In this document: piece by piece, positions 1 to 9,427 of the stretch
How positions within the stretch are numbered: the first letter of the stretch is position 1
How the letters are laid out: each line of letters begins with the position of its first letter
NCBI RefSeq assembly: GCF_000425505.1
Contig: NZ_AUDO01000001.1
Span: 62,001 to 126,000, forward strand
Direction of reading: 5' to 3'
Source: Flavobacterium frigidarium DSM 17623
GTDB taxonomy: Bacteria; Bacteroidota; Bacteroidia; Flavobacteriales; Flavobacteriaceae
DNA: 64,000 nucleotides
Notes under the pieces: model-generated
Seen by the model: the letters and a program-made list of their open reading frames with translations, nothing else
The model's database searches: none
What the model was told of the DNA's origin: nothing
Made by a program: the position numbers and the translations under genes

Positions 1-1380
1 TTCTACTGCACGTAAAGCTACGACTTTTTCATAAGTACGCTCATCACCCATAACTCCTACACTATTTACTGGAAGTAAAATAGCGCCGGCTTGCCATACT
101 TTATCATATAATCCCCAAGATTTTAAACCATCGATAAAAACAGCATCTACATCTTGTAAGATTTGTACTTTTTCTAATGTAATATCTCCTAAGATACGAA
201 TAGATAATCCAGGTCCTGGAAAAGGATGTCTTCCTAATAATTCTGGATCGATTCCTAATGAAGCTCCTACTCTACGTACTTCGTCTTTAAAAAGCATGCG
301 AAGAGGCTCTACAATTTTTAATTTCATATAATCAGGTAATCCCCCAACGTTGTGGTGCGATTTTATTGTAGCAGAAGGCCCTTTTACAGAAACCGACTCA
401 ATAACATCTGGATAAATTGTTCCCTGGGCTAACCAAGTAACATCTTCGATTAACTGTGATTCAGCATCAAAAACTTCGATAAAAGCATTTCCTATCGCTT
501 TTCTTTTTAATTCAGGATCAGTAACTCCCGCTAGAGCAGCATAAAAACGTTCAGAAGCATCTACTCCTTTTACATTTAAGCCCATTCCTTCATACTGATC
601 TAGTACACTTTGAAATTCATTTTTACGAAGCAAACCATTGTTTACAAAAATACAGTAAAGGTTTTTTCCAATAGCTTGATGTAATAAAACAGCCGCTACG
701 GTTGAGTCAACACCTCCTGATAATCCTAGAACAACTTTATCGTTTCCTACTTTCTCCTTTAATTCGGCAACCATCTCTTCTACAAAAGCGTTTGGAGTAA
801 AAGTTTGAGGAACCTCAGCAATTTTCACTAAGAAATTCTCTAACATTTTTGAACCATCCGTTGAGTGAAATACTTCTGGGTGATACTGAATAGCATAGGT
901 AGTTTCACCTTCAATTTTGTAAGCAGCAAATTCTACATCGTGAGTACTTGCTAATTTTACAGCATTTGTAGGTAATGCTTTTATACTGTCACTATGACTC
1001 ATCCATACTTGACTGTTTACAGCGACATCTTCAAAGAATATTTCGTTTTCTTTAATAAATGAAAGATTAGCTCTACCATACTCTCTTGTGTTTGATGCAG
1101 CTACTTCTCCTCCGCTAAAATGCGCCAAATATTGTGCTCCGTAACATACGGCTAGCAAAGGCAATTTGCCTCTAATTTGCGACAAATCAGGATGAGGAGC
1201 ATCTTCTCCGCGAACAGAGAATGGGCTTCCACCAAGAATTACGGCTTTGTAACTAGATAAATCACTCGGTATGTGATTATAAGGGAAAATTTCGCAGAAT
1301 ATATTTAATTCGCGAACTCTACGCGCAATAAGCTGAGTGTATTGCGATCCGAAGTCTAAAATAAGTACGTTGTGTTGCAT
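1..1380 (-). CDS. guaA: GMP synthase (glutamine-hydrolysing), 3' end cut by the window edge
   Basis: Converts XMP to GMP with ATP and glutamine in purine synthesis; cytoplasmic. My translation of the minus strand from the ATG at 1378-1380 begins [17 protein letters not shown] and stays open to base 1. The class I amidotransferase domain shows the nucleophile motif AVCYGAQ and the later [10 protein letters not shown]. The ATP-pyrophosphatase domain shows the P-loop LSGGVDST, followed by the GuaA signature [10 protein letters not shown]. About 460 residues are present and roughly the last 50 (dimerisation end) lie outside the window. Upstream, 1381-1627 holds no gene; a TATTTTTG element ends only about 4 bases before the ATG, so a very short leader is possible. 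Identification is secure. Confidence 0.97.
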   Translation of the reverse strand, partial: MQHNVLILDFGSQYTQLIARRVRELNIFCEIFPYNHIPSDLSSYKAVILGGSPFSVRGEDAPHPDLSQIRGKLPLLAVCYGAQYLAHFSGGEVAASNTREYGRANLSFIKENEIFFEDVAVNSQVWMSHSDSIKALPTNAVKLASTHDVEFAAYKIEGETTYAIQYHPEVFHSTDGSKMLENFLVKIAEVPQTFTPNAFVEEMVAELKEKVGNDKVVLGLSGGVDSTVAAVLLHQAIGKNLYCIFVNNGLLRKNEFQSVLDQYEGMGLNVKGVDASERFYAALAGVTDPELKRKAIGNAFIEVFDAESQLIEDVTWLAQGTIYPDVIESVSVKGPSATIKSHHNVGGLPDYMKLKIVEPLRMLFKDEVRRVGASLGIDPELLGRHPFPGPGLSIRILGDITLEKVQILQDVDAVFIDGLKSWGLYDKVWQAGAILLPVNSVGVMGDERTYEKVVALRAVE

Positions 1381-1627
1381 GCGCAAAAATACTTTTTATA
1401 TTTTAAACTGAAAAGTTGAATTTTGAAAATTTTGGATTTTTTTTCAGCTACTAAAATAATAGCAATTTTAAGAGGTAAGCCCTTTCGAAAATAGTACTAA
1501 AATAATAAATTTTTAAAAGCACTAAACGTATAACTGAAGACGGAATCATTCTGGTTATCACTATCAAGTTTTAAAACTGTAGCTTTACCACTTATAAAAG
1601 AATCCCTTTCGAATAAAAATCTAAATC

Positions 1628-2161
1628 ATGACTTTAAGATTAAAAAGCAGCATCGTTATAATAGTCCTAATAACTGCAATCAGCTCTTGCAGTGTAGTAG
1701 ATAAATTGTTAACCTTCACTATTTCCAATACAGCAACTATCAAAATAGAAAGTGGTTTGCCTGTAGGAGGTGTATTTGAGATCGTCACTCCTGACATCAC
1801 TACTAATTCTAGTAAAGAATTCGAGAACAATAATACTAAAGCAAATTTAGTAAAAGATGTCAAGCTTAACTCTTTGAACTTGACAATCACAGAACCTAGT
1901 GGTAAAAGTTTCAGCTTTTTAAAATCTGTGCGTTTGTATATCTCAACTGATTCAAGTGATGAAATAGAATTAGCTTATTTAGAGGATATCAATACCACTG
2001 CTAATACTATCTCTTTAATTCCAAATACAGCTAAACTTGATAAATATGTAAAGGCCTCAAGTTATAAAATTAGAACAAAAGCTGTTTTAAAAGAAACAGT
2101 AACTAAGGATATCACAATAGATGCAAACATGAAGTTTAAAGTCACTGCAGATCCTTTTTAA
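1628..2161 (+). CDS. putative lipoprotein of unknown function
   Basis: A 177-residue protein with a basic start, a hydrophobic stretch and a lipobox ending in ISSC (Cys about residue 21), so it should be lipid-anchored. The mature part is rich in Ser, Thr, Asn and Ile with alternating hydrophobic residues, suggesting a beta-sandwich; no catalytic motif is visible. I do not recognise the family. The gene ends 6 bases before the end of the convergent minus-strand gene, with no clear hairpin between them. The ATG is the first good start and directly precedes the signal peptide. Confidence 0.7.
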   Translation: MTLRLKSSIVIIVLITAISSCSVVDKLLTFTISNTATIKIESGLPVGGVFEIVTPDITTNSSKEFENNNTKANLVKDVKLNSLNLTITEPSGKSFSFLKSVRLYISTDSSDEIELAYLEDINTTANTISLIPNTAKLDKYVKASSYKIRTKAVLKETVTKDITIDANMKFKVTADPF

Positions 2162-2167
2162 TAAAAA

Positions 2168-2833
2168 TTATTCTTTTACTAATAAAATAGTTGCTTTAAA
2201 TCCGGTCCCTAAATTCCATTGACTAGCATTAATCAAAACACCTTTGTCGTCATACACCTTAAATTCAGCGGTGTTAGGACCAGAAGTTCCTTGATTTAAA
2301 GCTTCGAAATCTATTTTATTAAATCCTTTAACTAGTGTGATTTCAAAACCTTTAAAACTACTGTCTAGGTTAACTTGATATTGAATTACTTTATCGTTTA
2401 GATAGACTCTAATTTGGTCCCCATCGACATAAGCTGCATCTCTATACATGACCTTTGCTGTAATTGATGCTGTTTTAAAATCTCCTAAATTTTGATTTCT
2501 TCTATAAATCGTTGCTTCAGGATTGTCTTCTTTTTTATTAAATTTTTCTACTATTTCGTCACCTGGATTTACAAAATCATCTTTTTTAACCATTGACATT
2601 TCCTTAGGCGCTCCTATGGTGTACTGCCTAGCTGCGGGCATCAGCGGGTCTGGCTTTTTAAAAATATTTGGAGCAGTGATTACCGCTGGATCATTATTTT
2701 TAATTTCTGCTTTTTTAGGGGTGTAACTATTATCCACTGGCGGAATCGCTTTAAACTTATTACTAAATTCATTTTGAGCATAACCTCCAGTAGCAAATCC
2801 TACTATTAATAAGAGAAAAAATATTTTTTTCAT
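2168..2833 (-). CDS. exported protein of unknown function
   Basis: A 221-residue protein with a classic signal peptide (MKKIFFLLLIVGFATGGYAQ, cleavage after AYAQ-type site). Residues about 30-110 are Pro, Lys and Asn rich and probably extended. Residues about 115-221 look like a compact beta domain, with phrases such as DQIRVYLNDK and GFNKIDFEALN typical of an Ig-like or carbohydrate-binding fold. No enzyme motif is seen. It is convergent with the upstream lipoprotein gene and stands alone. Function is unknown; a surface or periplasmic binding role is only a guess. Confidence 0.7.
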   Translation of the reverse strand: MKKIFFLLLIVGFATGGYAQNEFSNKFKAIPPVDNSYTPKKAEIKNNDPAVITAPNIFKKPDPLMPAARQYTIGAPKEMSMVKKDDFVNPGDEIVEKFNKKEDNPEATIYRRNQNLGDFKTASITAKVMYRDAAYVDGDQIRVYLNDKVIQYQVNLDSSFKGFEITLVKGFNKIDFEALNQGTSGPNTAEFKVYDDKGVLINASQWNLGTGFKATILLVKE

Positions 2834-3094
2834 AATGTCGTTGTTGACTCGTCTGATAATTTTTTAAAAATAAAAAAACCAAAATTAAATACTGTCCTAC
2901 CACTATATAATTTAACGTACTATTATAACTATCCTTTTTAACATTTATTACATCCAATAAAATAAAAAAGTATCATAACCTACAATTAAACATCTGATGA
3001 TAAAGACATCTGTTTTGTTATTTTTGCTAAATTGCAAAAAATATACCAAAAGTAATTTGGTAGCCGTAAATAGCTTATCATAAAACTATATTAT

Positions 3095-3478
3095 ATGAAA
3101 AGAGAAAATATTTTGAGTGGTTCAGCATGGGAGGAGAAAATGGGATATTGTCGCGCTGTCAAAATTGGTAATATTATAGAGGTATCTGGAACTGTTGCTA
3201 TTGTCGACAATAACACTGTAAAAGCAGATGACGCTTATGCTCAAACTCTAAATATTCTTGAACGTGTTTCGACTGTTTTACAAGATCTTAATGCAAGCAT
3301 GGATGATGTAATTAGGACACGCATCTTTACCACAAATATCGATTGTTTTGAAGCTGTCGCAAAAGCACATGCTACTTTTTTCAAGGATATTAAACCGACT
3401 ACCGGATTTTATGAAGTTAGTAAACTGGTAGCCCCTGAGTATTTAGTCGAAATTGAATTCACTGCAGTGCTCGCATAA
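3095..3478 (+). CDS. RidA/YjgF-family protein lacking the usual catalytic arginine
   Basis: A 127-residue protein of the Rid (YER057c/UK114) family, the normal length for one chorismate-mutase-like domain that forms trimers. Seen: IEVSGTVA near the N-terminus, DVIRTRIFTTNI in the middle, and the C-terminal strand LVAPEYLVEIEFTAV. In archetypal RidA an arginine about 12 residues before the final VEIE strand binds the imine carboxylate. At the matching place this protein has TTGFYEVSK, with Gly where Arg is expected. That places it among Rid subfamilies without proven enamine/imine deaminase activity. The CLC transporter gene follows 53 bases downstream and may be co-transcribed. Confidence 0.85.
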   Translation: MKRENILSGSAWEEKMGYCRAVKIGNIIEVSGTVAIVDNNTVKADDAYAQTLNILERVSTVLQDLNASMDDVIRTRIFTTNIDCFEAVAKAHATFFKDIKPTTGFYEVSKLVAPEYLVEIEFTAVLA

Positions 3479-3531
3479 TTTTTACAAATACGAGTTTTAA
3501 CTTATTACGGTGAGCTCGTGCAAAATATAAA

Positions 3532-4788
3532 ATGAATTTATCTACAATAAAAACAGTTATCGTTCTCCTATTTAAGTGGGTTCTTATTTGTGCTTTAATC
3601 GGTTTTTTTTCAGGGTCAGCATCTGCTTTTCTACTTGTTGCATTAGAATGGGCTGCTGCAACAAGGGAGAATACTGTTTGGATTATTTGGCTGTTGCCAA
3701 TAGCCGGGTTGTTAATTGGGCTGAGTTACCATTATTATGGAGTAATAGCCGTTAGAGGGAATAACTTATTACTGGAAGAATATGAAAAACCGGTAGCCAA
3801 AATTCCGCTTCGCATGGCTCCATTAGTTCTGTTTGGGACTATTGGCACGCATTTATTTGGAGGTTCAGCTGGACGCGAAGGTACAGCAGTGCAAATGGGA
3901 GGTGCAATTGCCGACCAGTTTACCTCCTTTTTTAAACTAGACAAACCCGATAGAAAAACGATTATCATATTAGGAATTAGTGCTGGTTTTGCTTCTGTAT
4001 TTGGCACACCTTTAGCCGGAGCAATCTTTGCTCTTGAAGTAGTCTATTTTAGCAAAATTAGTTTAAAAAGCACCGCTCTTTCTTTTGTAGTAGCTTATTT
4101 CGCCTATTATACGGTAGAACTTTGGCAAGTACACCATACTCAATATGCTATTCCGTTTGTTCCTGATTTTTCACTCACAACACTAGGCTGGATTATTCCT
4201 GCAAGCTTATTATTTGGTTTGGCTGCTATGTTATTTTCGAGAAGTACCCATTTTTGGGGCAAGCTGTTTGCAACTTATTTTACTTATGCTCCATTACGTC
4301 CATTTGTGGGCGGCATAATAATTGCAACGGTAGTATTTTTAATGGGAACAACAAAATTCATTGGTTTAGGCGTACCTACTATTGTTGAATCCTTTTCAAC
4401 TCCTAGCGGGTACTATGATTTTCTTTGGAAAATTTTGTTAACGGGATTTACTTTAGGAGCTGGTTTTAAAGGAGGTGAAGTGACTCCCTTATTTTTTATC
4501 GGAGCGACATTAGGAAGTGCATTATCCTTGATTATTCCTTTACCTATTGCTTTTTTAGCTGGCTTAGGATTTGTAGCTGTATTTTCAGGAGCCACACACA
4601 CTCCTATAGCTTGTACGGTAATGGGGTTAGAACTCTTTGGAACTGAAGGCGGAATTTACATCGCTATTGCTTGCTTTATTGCCTATCTAGCTTCTGGCTC
4701 AGTGGGAATATATCATGCACAAATCGTTAAAGGAGCTAAATACCATTTATACCAAAAACTAAAACGAACAAAAAGAGCATCACTTTAA
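3532..4788 (+). CDS. CLC-family anion channel/transporter, possibly of the fluoride (CLC-F) type
   Basis: A 418-residue polytopic membrane protein. The CLC gating-glutamate motif GREGT occurs at about residues 114-118, the inner repeat motif GGEVTPLFF near 320, and the late helix THTPIACTVMGLELFG near 360. There is no CBS domain. The classic GSGIP selectivity motif is absent: the aligned stretch is RGNNLLLEE (residues 75-83). Loss of canonical anion-site residues is known for the CLC-F fluoride/proton antiporters, so fluoride export is a fair inference, but ordinary chloride transport is not excluded. I found no fluoride riboswitch core in the 53-base gap upstream; that gap has only a 5-bp arm pair ACGAG/CTCGT. 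Confidence 0.85.
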   Translation: MNLSTIKTVIVLLFKWVLICALIGFFSGSASAFLLVALEWAAATRENTVWIIWLLPIAGLLIGLSYHYYGVIAVRGNNLLLEEYEKPVAKIPLRMAPLVLFGTIGTHLFGGSAGREGTAVQMGGAIADQFTSFFKLDKPDRKTIIILGISAGFASVFGTPLAGAIFALEVVYFSKISLKSTALSFVVAYFAYYTVELWQVHHTQYAIPFVPDFSLTTLGWIIPASLLFGLAAMLFSRSTHFWGKLFATYFTYAPLRPFVGGIIIATVVFLMGTTKFIGLGVPTIVESFSTPSGYYDFLWKILLTGFTLGAGFKGGEVTPLFFIGATLGSALSLIIPLPIAFLAGLGFVAVFSGATHTPIACTVMGLELFGTEGGIYIAIACFIAYLASGSVGIYHAQIVKGAKYHLYQKLKRTKRASL

Positions 4789-4857
4789 ACACTCTTTAAT
4801 CTGATTATTTAAAAATGATTTCAAACTTTACATTAAAAAAATGTAATTTCGCATACT

Positions 4858-5865
4858 ATGAAAAAACAAGATATTGAAGCTATAGCGTTGTTATTAGCAA
4901 CACCAAAAAAAATTGCAATTATACCGCATAGAAGTCCTGATGGAGATGCTATGGGATCAACACTGGCCTTGTACCATTTTTTATCTAAATTTAACCATGA
5001 CGCAGTAGTTATCGCGCCTAACGAATTTCCTGATTTTTTAGCTTGGCTTCCTGGCTCTGAAACAGTGAAAATTTTCGAAAAAGATAAAGATAACTGCACA
5101 AGCATATTAAATGAAGCAGATATCGTATTTACTTTAGACTTTAATGCTTTTCATCGTGTGGGTCATGAAATGGAAAAAGCTTTGGCATCCTTGGATACTA
5201 CGTTCATTATGATTGATCATCACCAAAAGCCAGATGATTATGCTGCTTACATGTACAGTGATACCGCTTTTGGTTCTACATGCGAAATGATTTATAATTT
5301 CATCGAATTTCTAGGAAAGAAAGAATTTCTAGACAAAACGATTGGTACCTGCATTTATACCGGAATTTTAACTGATTCAGGTTCGTTTCGCTTTCCTGGC
5401 ACAAATGGAAATACACACCGCATTGTTGCACACTTAATAGATTTGGGTGTAGAAAACACTAAAATACCAAACCTACTTTTCGAAAATAGTTCATATCAAC
5501 GCTTGCAACTTTTAGGGAGAGCACTTCAAAATATGAAAGTTTTTAATCAGTATCAAACTTCTTATACTACACTTACGCAAGAGGAATTAGACACTTTTGA
5601 ATATGTAAAAGGGGATACTGAAGGAATTGTAAATTATGGTTTGAGTATAAAGGGAATCGTATTTACTGCGATTTTTATCGAAAACAAAGACGAAAAAATC
5701 ATCAAAATATCTTTTAGATCTCAGGGTGATTTTGATGCTAACCAGTTTGCAAGAGACCATTTTAATGGAGGCGGACATAAAAATGCAGCTGGTGGAAGAT
5801 CAGAGGTTTCAATGGAAGAAACCATTCAAAAATTCGAAAAATTAGTTGCTAACTTAACGATATAA
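4858..5865 (+). CDS. DHH/DHHA1 phosphoesterase (NrnA-like nanoRNase/pAp phosphatase)
   Basis: A 335-residue cytoplasmic protein with the full DHH-family motif set: HRSPDGDAMGS (metal-binding), TLDFNAFHR, the signature IDHHQKP, and GILTDSGSFRF. The C-terminal DHHA1 substrate domain ends with FNGGGHKNAAGG. The known role of this family is degradation of 2-5 nt oligoribonucleotides and dephosphorylation of 3',5'-pAp; c-di-AMP/pApA hydrolysis is also seen in relatives. It lacks the extra domains of GdpP. It is the first gene of an apparent operon: gldI starts 3 bases after its stop. The assignment to nanoRNase rather than another DHH activity is by family only. Confidence 0.9.
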   Translation: MKKQDIEAIALLLATPKKIAIIPHRSPDGDAMGSTLALYHFLSKFNHDAVVIAPNEFPDFLAWLPGSETVKIFEKDKDNCTSILNEADIVFTLDFNAFHRVGHEMEKALASLDTTFIMIDHHQKPDDYAAYMYSDTAFGSTCEMIYNFIEFLGKKEFLDKTIGTCIYTGILTDSGSFRFPGTNGNTHRIVAHLIDLGVENTKIPNLLFENSSYQRLQLLGRALQNMKVFNQYQTSYTTLTQEELDTFEYVKGDTEGIVNYGLSIKGIVFTAIFIENKDEKIIKISFRSQGDFDANQFARDHFNGGGHKNAAGGRSEVSMEETIQKFEKLVANLTI

Positions 5866-5868
5866 ACA

Positions 5869-6531
5869 ATGAAATTAAGGCACTCAATCGCATTATTAAC
5901 TTTTGCTATGGTAGCAGTAACAAGTTGTAAGCAACAGCAAGAAGCAAGAAGACCCTTATCTCAAAGTTCAGGATCGTTCATGAAAAAATCTGTAGAGCGT
6001 AATAAAAAATTGGTCGCTACAGAAGAAGATGTTATTAAAGGAATCATCAAGAATAATGCTTCAAAAAAATATACAGCTTCTGCAAAAGGATATTGGTACA
6101 CTTACGAGATAGCAAATACAAACGACACTTTGAGACCTAAAAGAGGTGATGTAGCCTTATTCAATTATGAGGTAAAAGACCTAAAAGGAAACATTATTTA
6201 CAATGAACTCGAGCTTAGACCTCAAGTATATTATGTTGATAAACAAGAAATCATGATGGGATTGAGAGACGCTATTAAATTGATGCGTAAAGGAGAGAAG
6301 ATAAGTTTTCTATTTCCTTCACACATTGCTTATGGGTATCATGGTGATAATAAAAAGATAGGTCCAAACGTACCATTGCAAGTTACCGTTACTTTAAATA
6401 ATTTTATGCCTGAGGCAGTTTACGACAAGGGAACTACAGCAGCTGCACCAATAGCGACTCAACAAAAAGCAGAAAAAGCACTACCTCTCAAACCAGTAGC
6501 TGCAAAACCAGAAAGAGACACCATAAATTAA
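5869..6531 (+). CDS. gldI: gliding-motility-associated FKBP-type peptidyl-prolyl isomerase lipoprotein GldI
   Basis: A 220-residue lipoprotein (lipobox VTSC, Cys about 20) with one FKBP-type domain at about residues 85-185. Typical FKBP phrases are visible: a central LMRKGEKISFLFPSHIAYGY, and a closing strand VPLQVTVTLNNF. GldI in F. johnsoniae is a periplasm-facing lipoprotein needed for gliding, thought to fold other Gld/Spr proteins of the type IX secretion system. The N-terminal part (EARRPLSQSSGSFMKKS) fits what I remember of GldI, but I could not align it. The C-terminal 30 residues are Ala/Lys/Pro rich and probably disordered. It follows nrnA by 3 bases and precedes two more PPIase genes. 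Confidence 0.85.
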   Translation: MKLRHSIALLTFAMVAVTSCKQQQEARRPLSQSSGSFMKKSVERNKKLVATEEDVIKGIIKNNASKKYTASAKGYWYTYEIANTNDTLRPKRGDVALFNYEVKDLKGNIIYNELELRPQVYYVDKQEIMMGLRDAIKLMRKGEKISFLFPSHIAYGYHGDNKKIGPNVPLQVTVTLNNFMPEAVYDKGTTAAAPIATQQKAEKALPLKPVAAKPERDTIN

Positions 6532-6546
6532 GTTAATACTATTGAT

Positions 6547-7671
6547 ATGAAAAAGAAGATTCTATTTGTACTACTAGCAGTAATTGCTTTATCATCATGT
6601 AAGGAAGACAACAACAACCTTCCTGATGGATTGTACGCCAAATTAGAAACTAGTAAAGGTGAAATTATTGTAGCTTTAGATTACAAAAAAGCGCCAATAA
6701 CAGTGGCTAATTTTGTGACTCTGGCGGAAGGTAAGAACGATTTCGTCACAAATAACAACCTTAAGGGAAAACCATTTTTTGATGGTTTAAAATTTCATCG
6801 TGTTATTAATGATTTCATGATCCAAACTGGAGATCCACTAGGAACAGGTTCTGGAGATGGAGGTTATAAATTCAAGGATGAATTCTCTGACTTACGTTTT
6901 GAAAAAGGAGGTGTTCTTGCAATGGCTAATAATGGACCAGCAACAAACAGCAGTCAATTTTTTATTACACATGTAGCAACACCTTGGTTAGATGGCAAAC
7001 ACACTATTTTTGGACACGTAGTCGAAAATGGTATGGAGGTTGTCAATAAAATTCAGCAAAACGACTACTTGAACAAAGTAACGATTATCAGAAATGGTGA
7101 AGCAGCAAAAAAATTCGACGCTGTTAAAACATTTTTTAACTATTTCTCAGTAGAGTCTGAAAATCAAAAAAAGATTTTAGCACAAGAAGCTCAGGAAAAG
7201 AAAGTCTATGACGAAAAATACAAAGATGTTCGTGAAGACAAAGTAAAATACTTTAATGCTTTAAAGAGTAAAGTAACAAGAACTTCAACAGGTTTAAAAT
7301 ATGTGATTACTAAAAAAACTGCAAACAAAAAACCTGCAAATGGAACACAAGTATTTATTCACTATGCTGGTTTTTTAGAAGACGGACAATTATTTGATAG
7401 TAGCATCGAAAATGTAGCCGCTACTTTTGGGAAATTTGATCAAAATAGAGCGGATCAAAACGGCTATCAACCAATACCTTTTCAAGCTGGTCGCAAAGAA
7501 GGAATGATACCTGGTTTTATCGAAGGTTTAGAAAAATTATCATATGGTGAAAAAGCAATTCTGTTTATTCCGTCGCACTTAGCGTATGGAGCTGGAGGAG
7601 CTGGTGACGTGATTCCACCAAATGCAAACATCATTTTCGAAATAGAATTAATGGATGCCAATCCACAATAA
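6547..7671 (+). CDS. lipoprotein PPIase with cyclophilin domain followed by FKBP domain
   Basis: A 374-residue chimera of two unrelated PPIase folds. A lipobox (LSSC, Cys about 19) anchors it. Residues about 30-195 are cyclophilin: FFDGLKFHRVINDFMIQTGD, GVLAMANNGPATNSSQFFIT, WLDGKHTIFGHV. A charged coiled linker (about 200-240) leads to an FKBP domain (about 245-374): VFIHYAGFLEDGQLFDSS, GMIPGFIEGL, PSHLAYG, IPPNANIIFEIELM. The core residues of both catalytic sites look retained. It lies 15 bases after gldI and is a paralogue of the next gene; together they look like a set of envelope folding catalysts. Probably exported and facing the periplasm. Confidence 0.9.
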   Translation: MKKKILFVLLAVIALSSCKEDNNNLPDGLYAKLETSKGEIIVALDYKKAPITVANFVTLAEGKNDFVTNNNLKGKPFFDGLKFHRVINDFMIQTGDPLGTGSGDGGYKFKDEFSDLRFEKGGVLAMANNGPATNSSQFFITHVATPWLDGKHTIFGHVVENGMEVVNKIQQNDYLNKVTIIRNGEAAKKFDAVKTFFNYFSVESENQKKILAQEAQEKKVYDEKYKDVREDKVKYFNALKSKVTRTSTGLKYVITKKTANKKPANGTQVFIHYAGFLEDGQLFDSSIENVAATFGKFDQNRADQNGYQPIPFQAGRKEGMIPGFIEGLEKLSYGEKAILFIPSHLAYGAGGAGDVIPPNANIIFEIELMDANPQ

Positions 7672-7706
7672 CGTCACAATTAAGTTTTATCAATATACCT
7701 ACAGCA

Positions 7707-8900
7707 ATGAATTTTAAAATTTTAGGACTTGTACTATTTGGTGTTATCAATTTACAAGCGCAAACAATAAAAAAAACTTCTACAGCACTTGCTGAGAGTA
7801 AAAAAGTAGAAATACCTTTCTCATTGAAAGAAAATGATGGACTTTATGCTACTATCTCAACTAATAAAGGAGATATCATCGTCTCTTTAGACTACGTAAA
7901 CGCTCCAGTAACAACTGCTAATTTTGTTTCTTTGGCAGAAGGTAAAAACAAATCCATTACTGATAAAGCCCTTATAAAGAAACCGTTTTATAATGGCTTG
8001 AAATTTCATAGAGTTATCAAAGATTTTATGATTCAAACTGGTGATCCACTAGGTACAGGTAGCGGTGGTTCAGGATATAGTTTTAAAGATGAATTTGGAG
8101 ACGCAAAGTTTGATAAAGCAGGAGTGCTTGCAATGGCAAACTCTGGACCTGCAACTAATTCTAGCCAAATATTCATCACTCATAAAGAAACGCCTTGGCT
8201 TAATGGCAAACACACTATTTTTGGTCAAGTTGTCAGCGGCATGGACGTTGTTAATGCAATCGCACAAGAAGATGTTATCAATAAAGTAACAATCACTCGC
8301 ACAGGGAAAGCAGCAAAGAAATTTAAAGCCGATAAGGTTTTTGCTAACTACTTTAACAACAAAGCCGAAGACGCTAGAAAACAAGCAATCATCGACGAAG
8401 AGAAAAAACAAGCGCTTATCAAAATTGAAGAGGAAAAAGCAGCAGCCCGCAAATTAATGATAGTAGAGAAAGCAGCATACTTCAAATCAATGAAGTCTAC
8501 TGCAACAACGACAACCTCTGGTTTTGCATATAAAATTATTAAAAAAGGAACAGATGTAAAACCTATTGCAGGATCAACATTTTATTTTCACTACGCAGGA
8601 TATTTTGAAGATGGTAATCTATTTGACAGCAGCTATGAAGATGTTAGCAAAGACTATGGGAAATTTGACGAGCGAAGAGCTGCCGCTAACGGATACAGAC
8701 CCTTACCTTTTCAAGCAGGCCGAAAAGACGGTATGATTCCTGGATTTATGGAGGCATTAAACTTAATGAGCTACGGCGATAAAATGGTTGCCTTTATACC
8801 AGCTAATCTTGCTTATGGAGCAAAGGGAGCTGGTGATGTGATACCTGCCAACACTGATCTAATTTTTGAATTAGAGATGTTTGAAAAACAAGATAATTAA
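7707..8900 (+). CDS. exported PPIase with cyclophilin domain followed by FKBP domain (paralogue of the preceding gene)
   Basis: A 397-residue protein with the same cyclophilin-linker-FKBP order as its upstream neighbour, clearly a tandem duplicate (shared YNGLKFHRVI, VLAMANSGPATNSSQ, GRKDGMIPGFMEAL, NLAYGAKGAGDVIP). It differs in its export signal: MNFKILGLVLFGVINLQAQ is a signal-peptidase I type sequence with no lipobox Cys, so this copy should be soluble in the periplasm whereas the neighbour is membrane-anchored. The linker (about residues 215-260) is Lys/Glu rich and likely helical. It is the last gene before a strong terminator. Confidence 0.9.
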   Translation: MNFKILGLVLFGVINLQAQTIKKTSTALAESKKVEIPFSLKENDGLYATISTNKGDIIVSLDYVNAPVTTANFVSLAEGKNKSITDKALIKKPFYNGLKFHRVIKDFMIQTGDPLGTGSGGSGYSFKDEFGDAKFDKAGVLAMANSGPATNSSQIFITHKETPWLNGKHTIFGQVVSGMDVVNAIAQEDVINKVTITRTGKAAKKFKADKVFANYFNNKAEDARKQAIIDEEKKQALIKIEEEKAAARKLMIVEKAAYFKSMKSTATTTTSGFAYKIIKKGTDVKPIAGSTFYFHYAGYFEDGNLFDSSYEDVSKDYGKFDERRAAANGYRPLPFQAGRKDGMIPGFMEALNLMSYGDKMVAFIPANLAYGAKGAGDVIPANTDLIFELEMFEKQDN

Positions 8901-8916
8901 GCACTACAAAACAATT

Positions 8917-8952
8917 AAAAACCCGATAAGTACTTTACTTATCGGGTTTTTT
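8917..8952. terminator. intrinsic terminator after the PPIase operon, usable from both strands
   Basis: A perfect hairpin with arms AACCCGATAAGTA / TACTTATCGGGTT around a CTT loop, flanked by A on the left and T on the right. It lies between convergent genes and can end both. Confidence 0.9.
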
Positions 8953-8986
8953 AATTTTATGATAATCTGTAACTAAGTAGCTTAAA

Positions 8987-9427
8987 TTATTTTTTACCAA
9001 ATTTCCAGTCAAATTCATCTTTTTCATTGATGATAGCGCCTATTTCAAACTTAACAACCTCATCAAATTCAGTTTGCAAGATGATCCAGTTGTCTTCATT
9101 AAAGTAATTCTCAAAAGTATCAAATTCTTCTTGAGTAAACTTTGCAATTCCTTTGCGAGACAAATCTTTTTTTACTTCTTTTATTTTTCTTCCAATAATC
9201 TTATTTTCGAATAACTCTAAATCAGCGCTAGAAGCAACTAGATATCCTAATTTAAGATCTTCTTCATGGTAAAACGTTAAACGAATTTTAAGTGCGTTGT
9301 AAGAGAAAATAACATTATCATCTTCATCTTTGTAATTTCTGTCAGGCTTACCATAAATAGTAATTACATCATTTTGTTTCATTCCGAAAATGAGTTTATC
9401 AATTCCGCTTTTTAAATTTATTTTCAT
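8987..9427 (-). CDS. small protein of unknown function
   Basis: About 146 residues from the chosen ATG at 9427 (MKINLKSGIDKLIFGMKQND). An upstream in-frame ATG at 9463 would add 12 residues (MLLLHKNNKIKK) that look like leader, so I prefer the inner start. The opening phrase FGMKQNDVITIYGKPD resembles the start of BamE/SmpA-like or stress-lipoprotein folds, where a GMxxxxV-xxxxGxPD helix-turn is common. The rest is acidic and has no signal peptide. No known family is recognised. It lies between two terminators and is probably monocistronic. Confidence 0.65.
   Translation of the reverse strand: MKINLKSGIDKLIFGMKQNDVITIYGKPDRNYKDEDDNVIFSYNALKIRLTFYHEEDLKLGYLVASSADLELFENKIIGRKIKEVKKDLSRKGIAKFTQEEFDTFENYFNEDNWIILQTEFDEVVKFEIGAIINEKDEFDWKFGKK

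Noticed and set aside
2769..2957. Minus-strand 62-codon frame overlapping the start of the exported protein gene
   Set aside because: It overlaps the signal-peptide-bearing gene in another frame and has no recognisable content.
3479..3531. Fluoride riboswitch before the CLC gene
   Set aside because: The gap lacks the GGCGATGG-type core; only a weak ACGAG/CTCGT arm pair is present.
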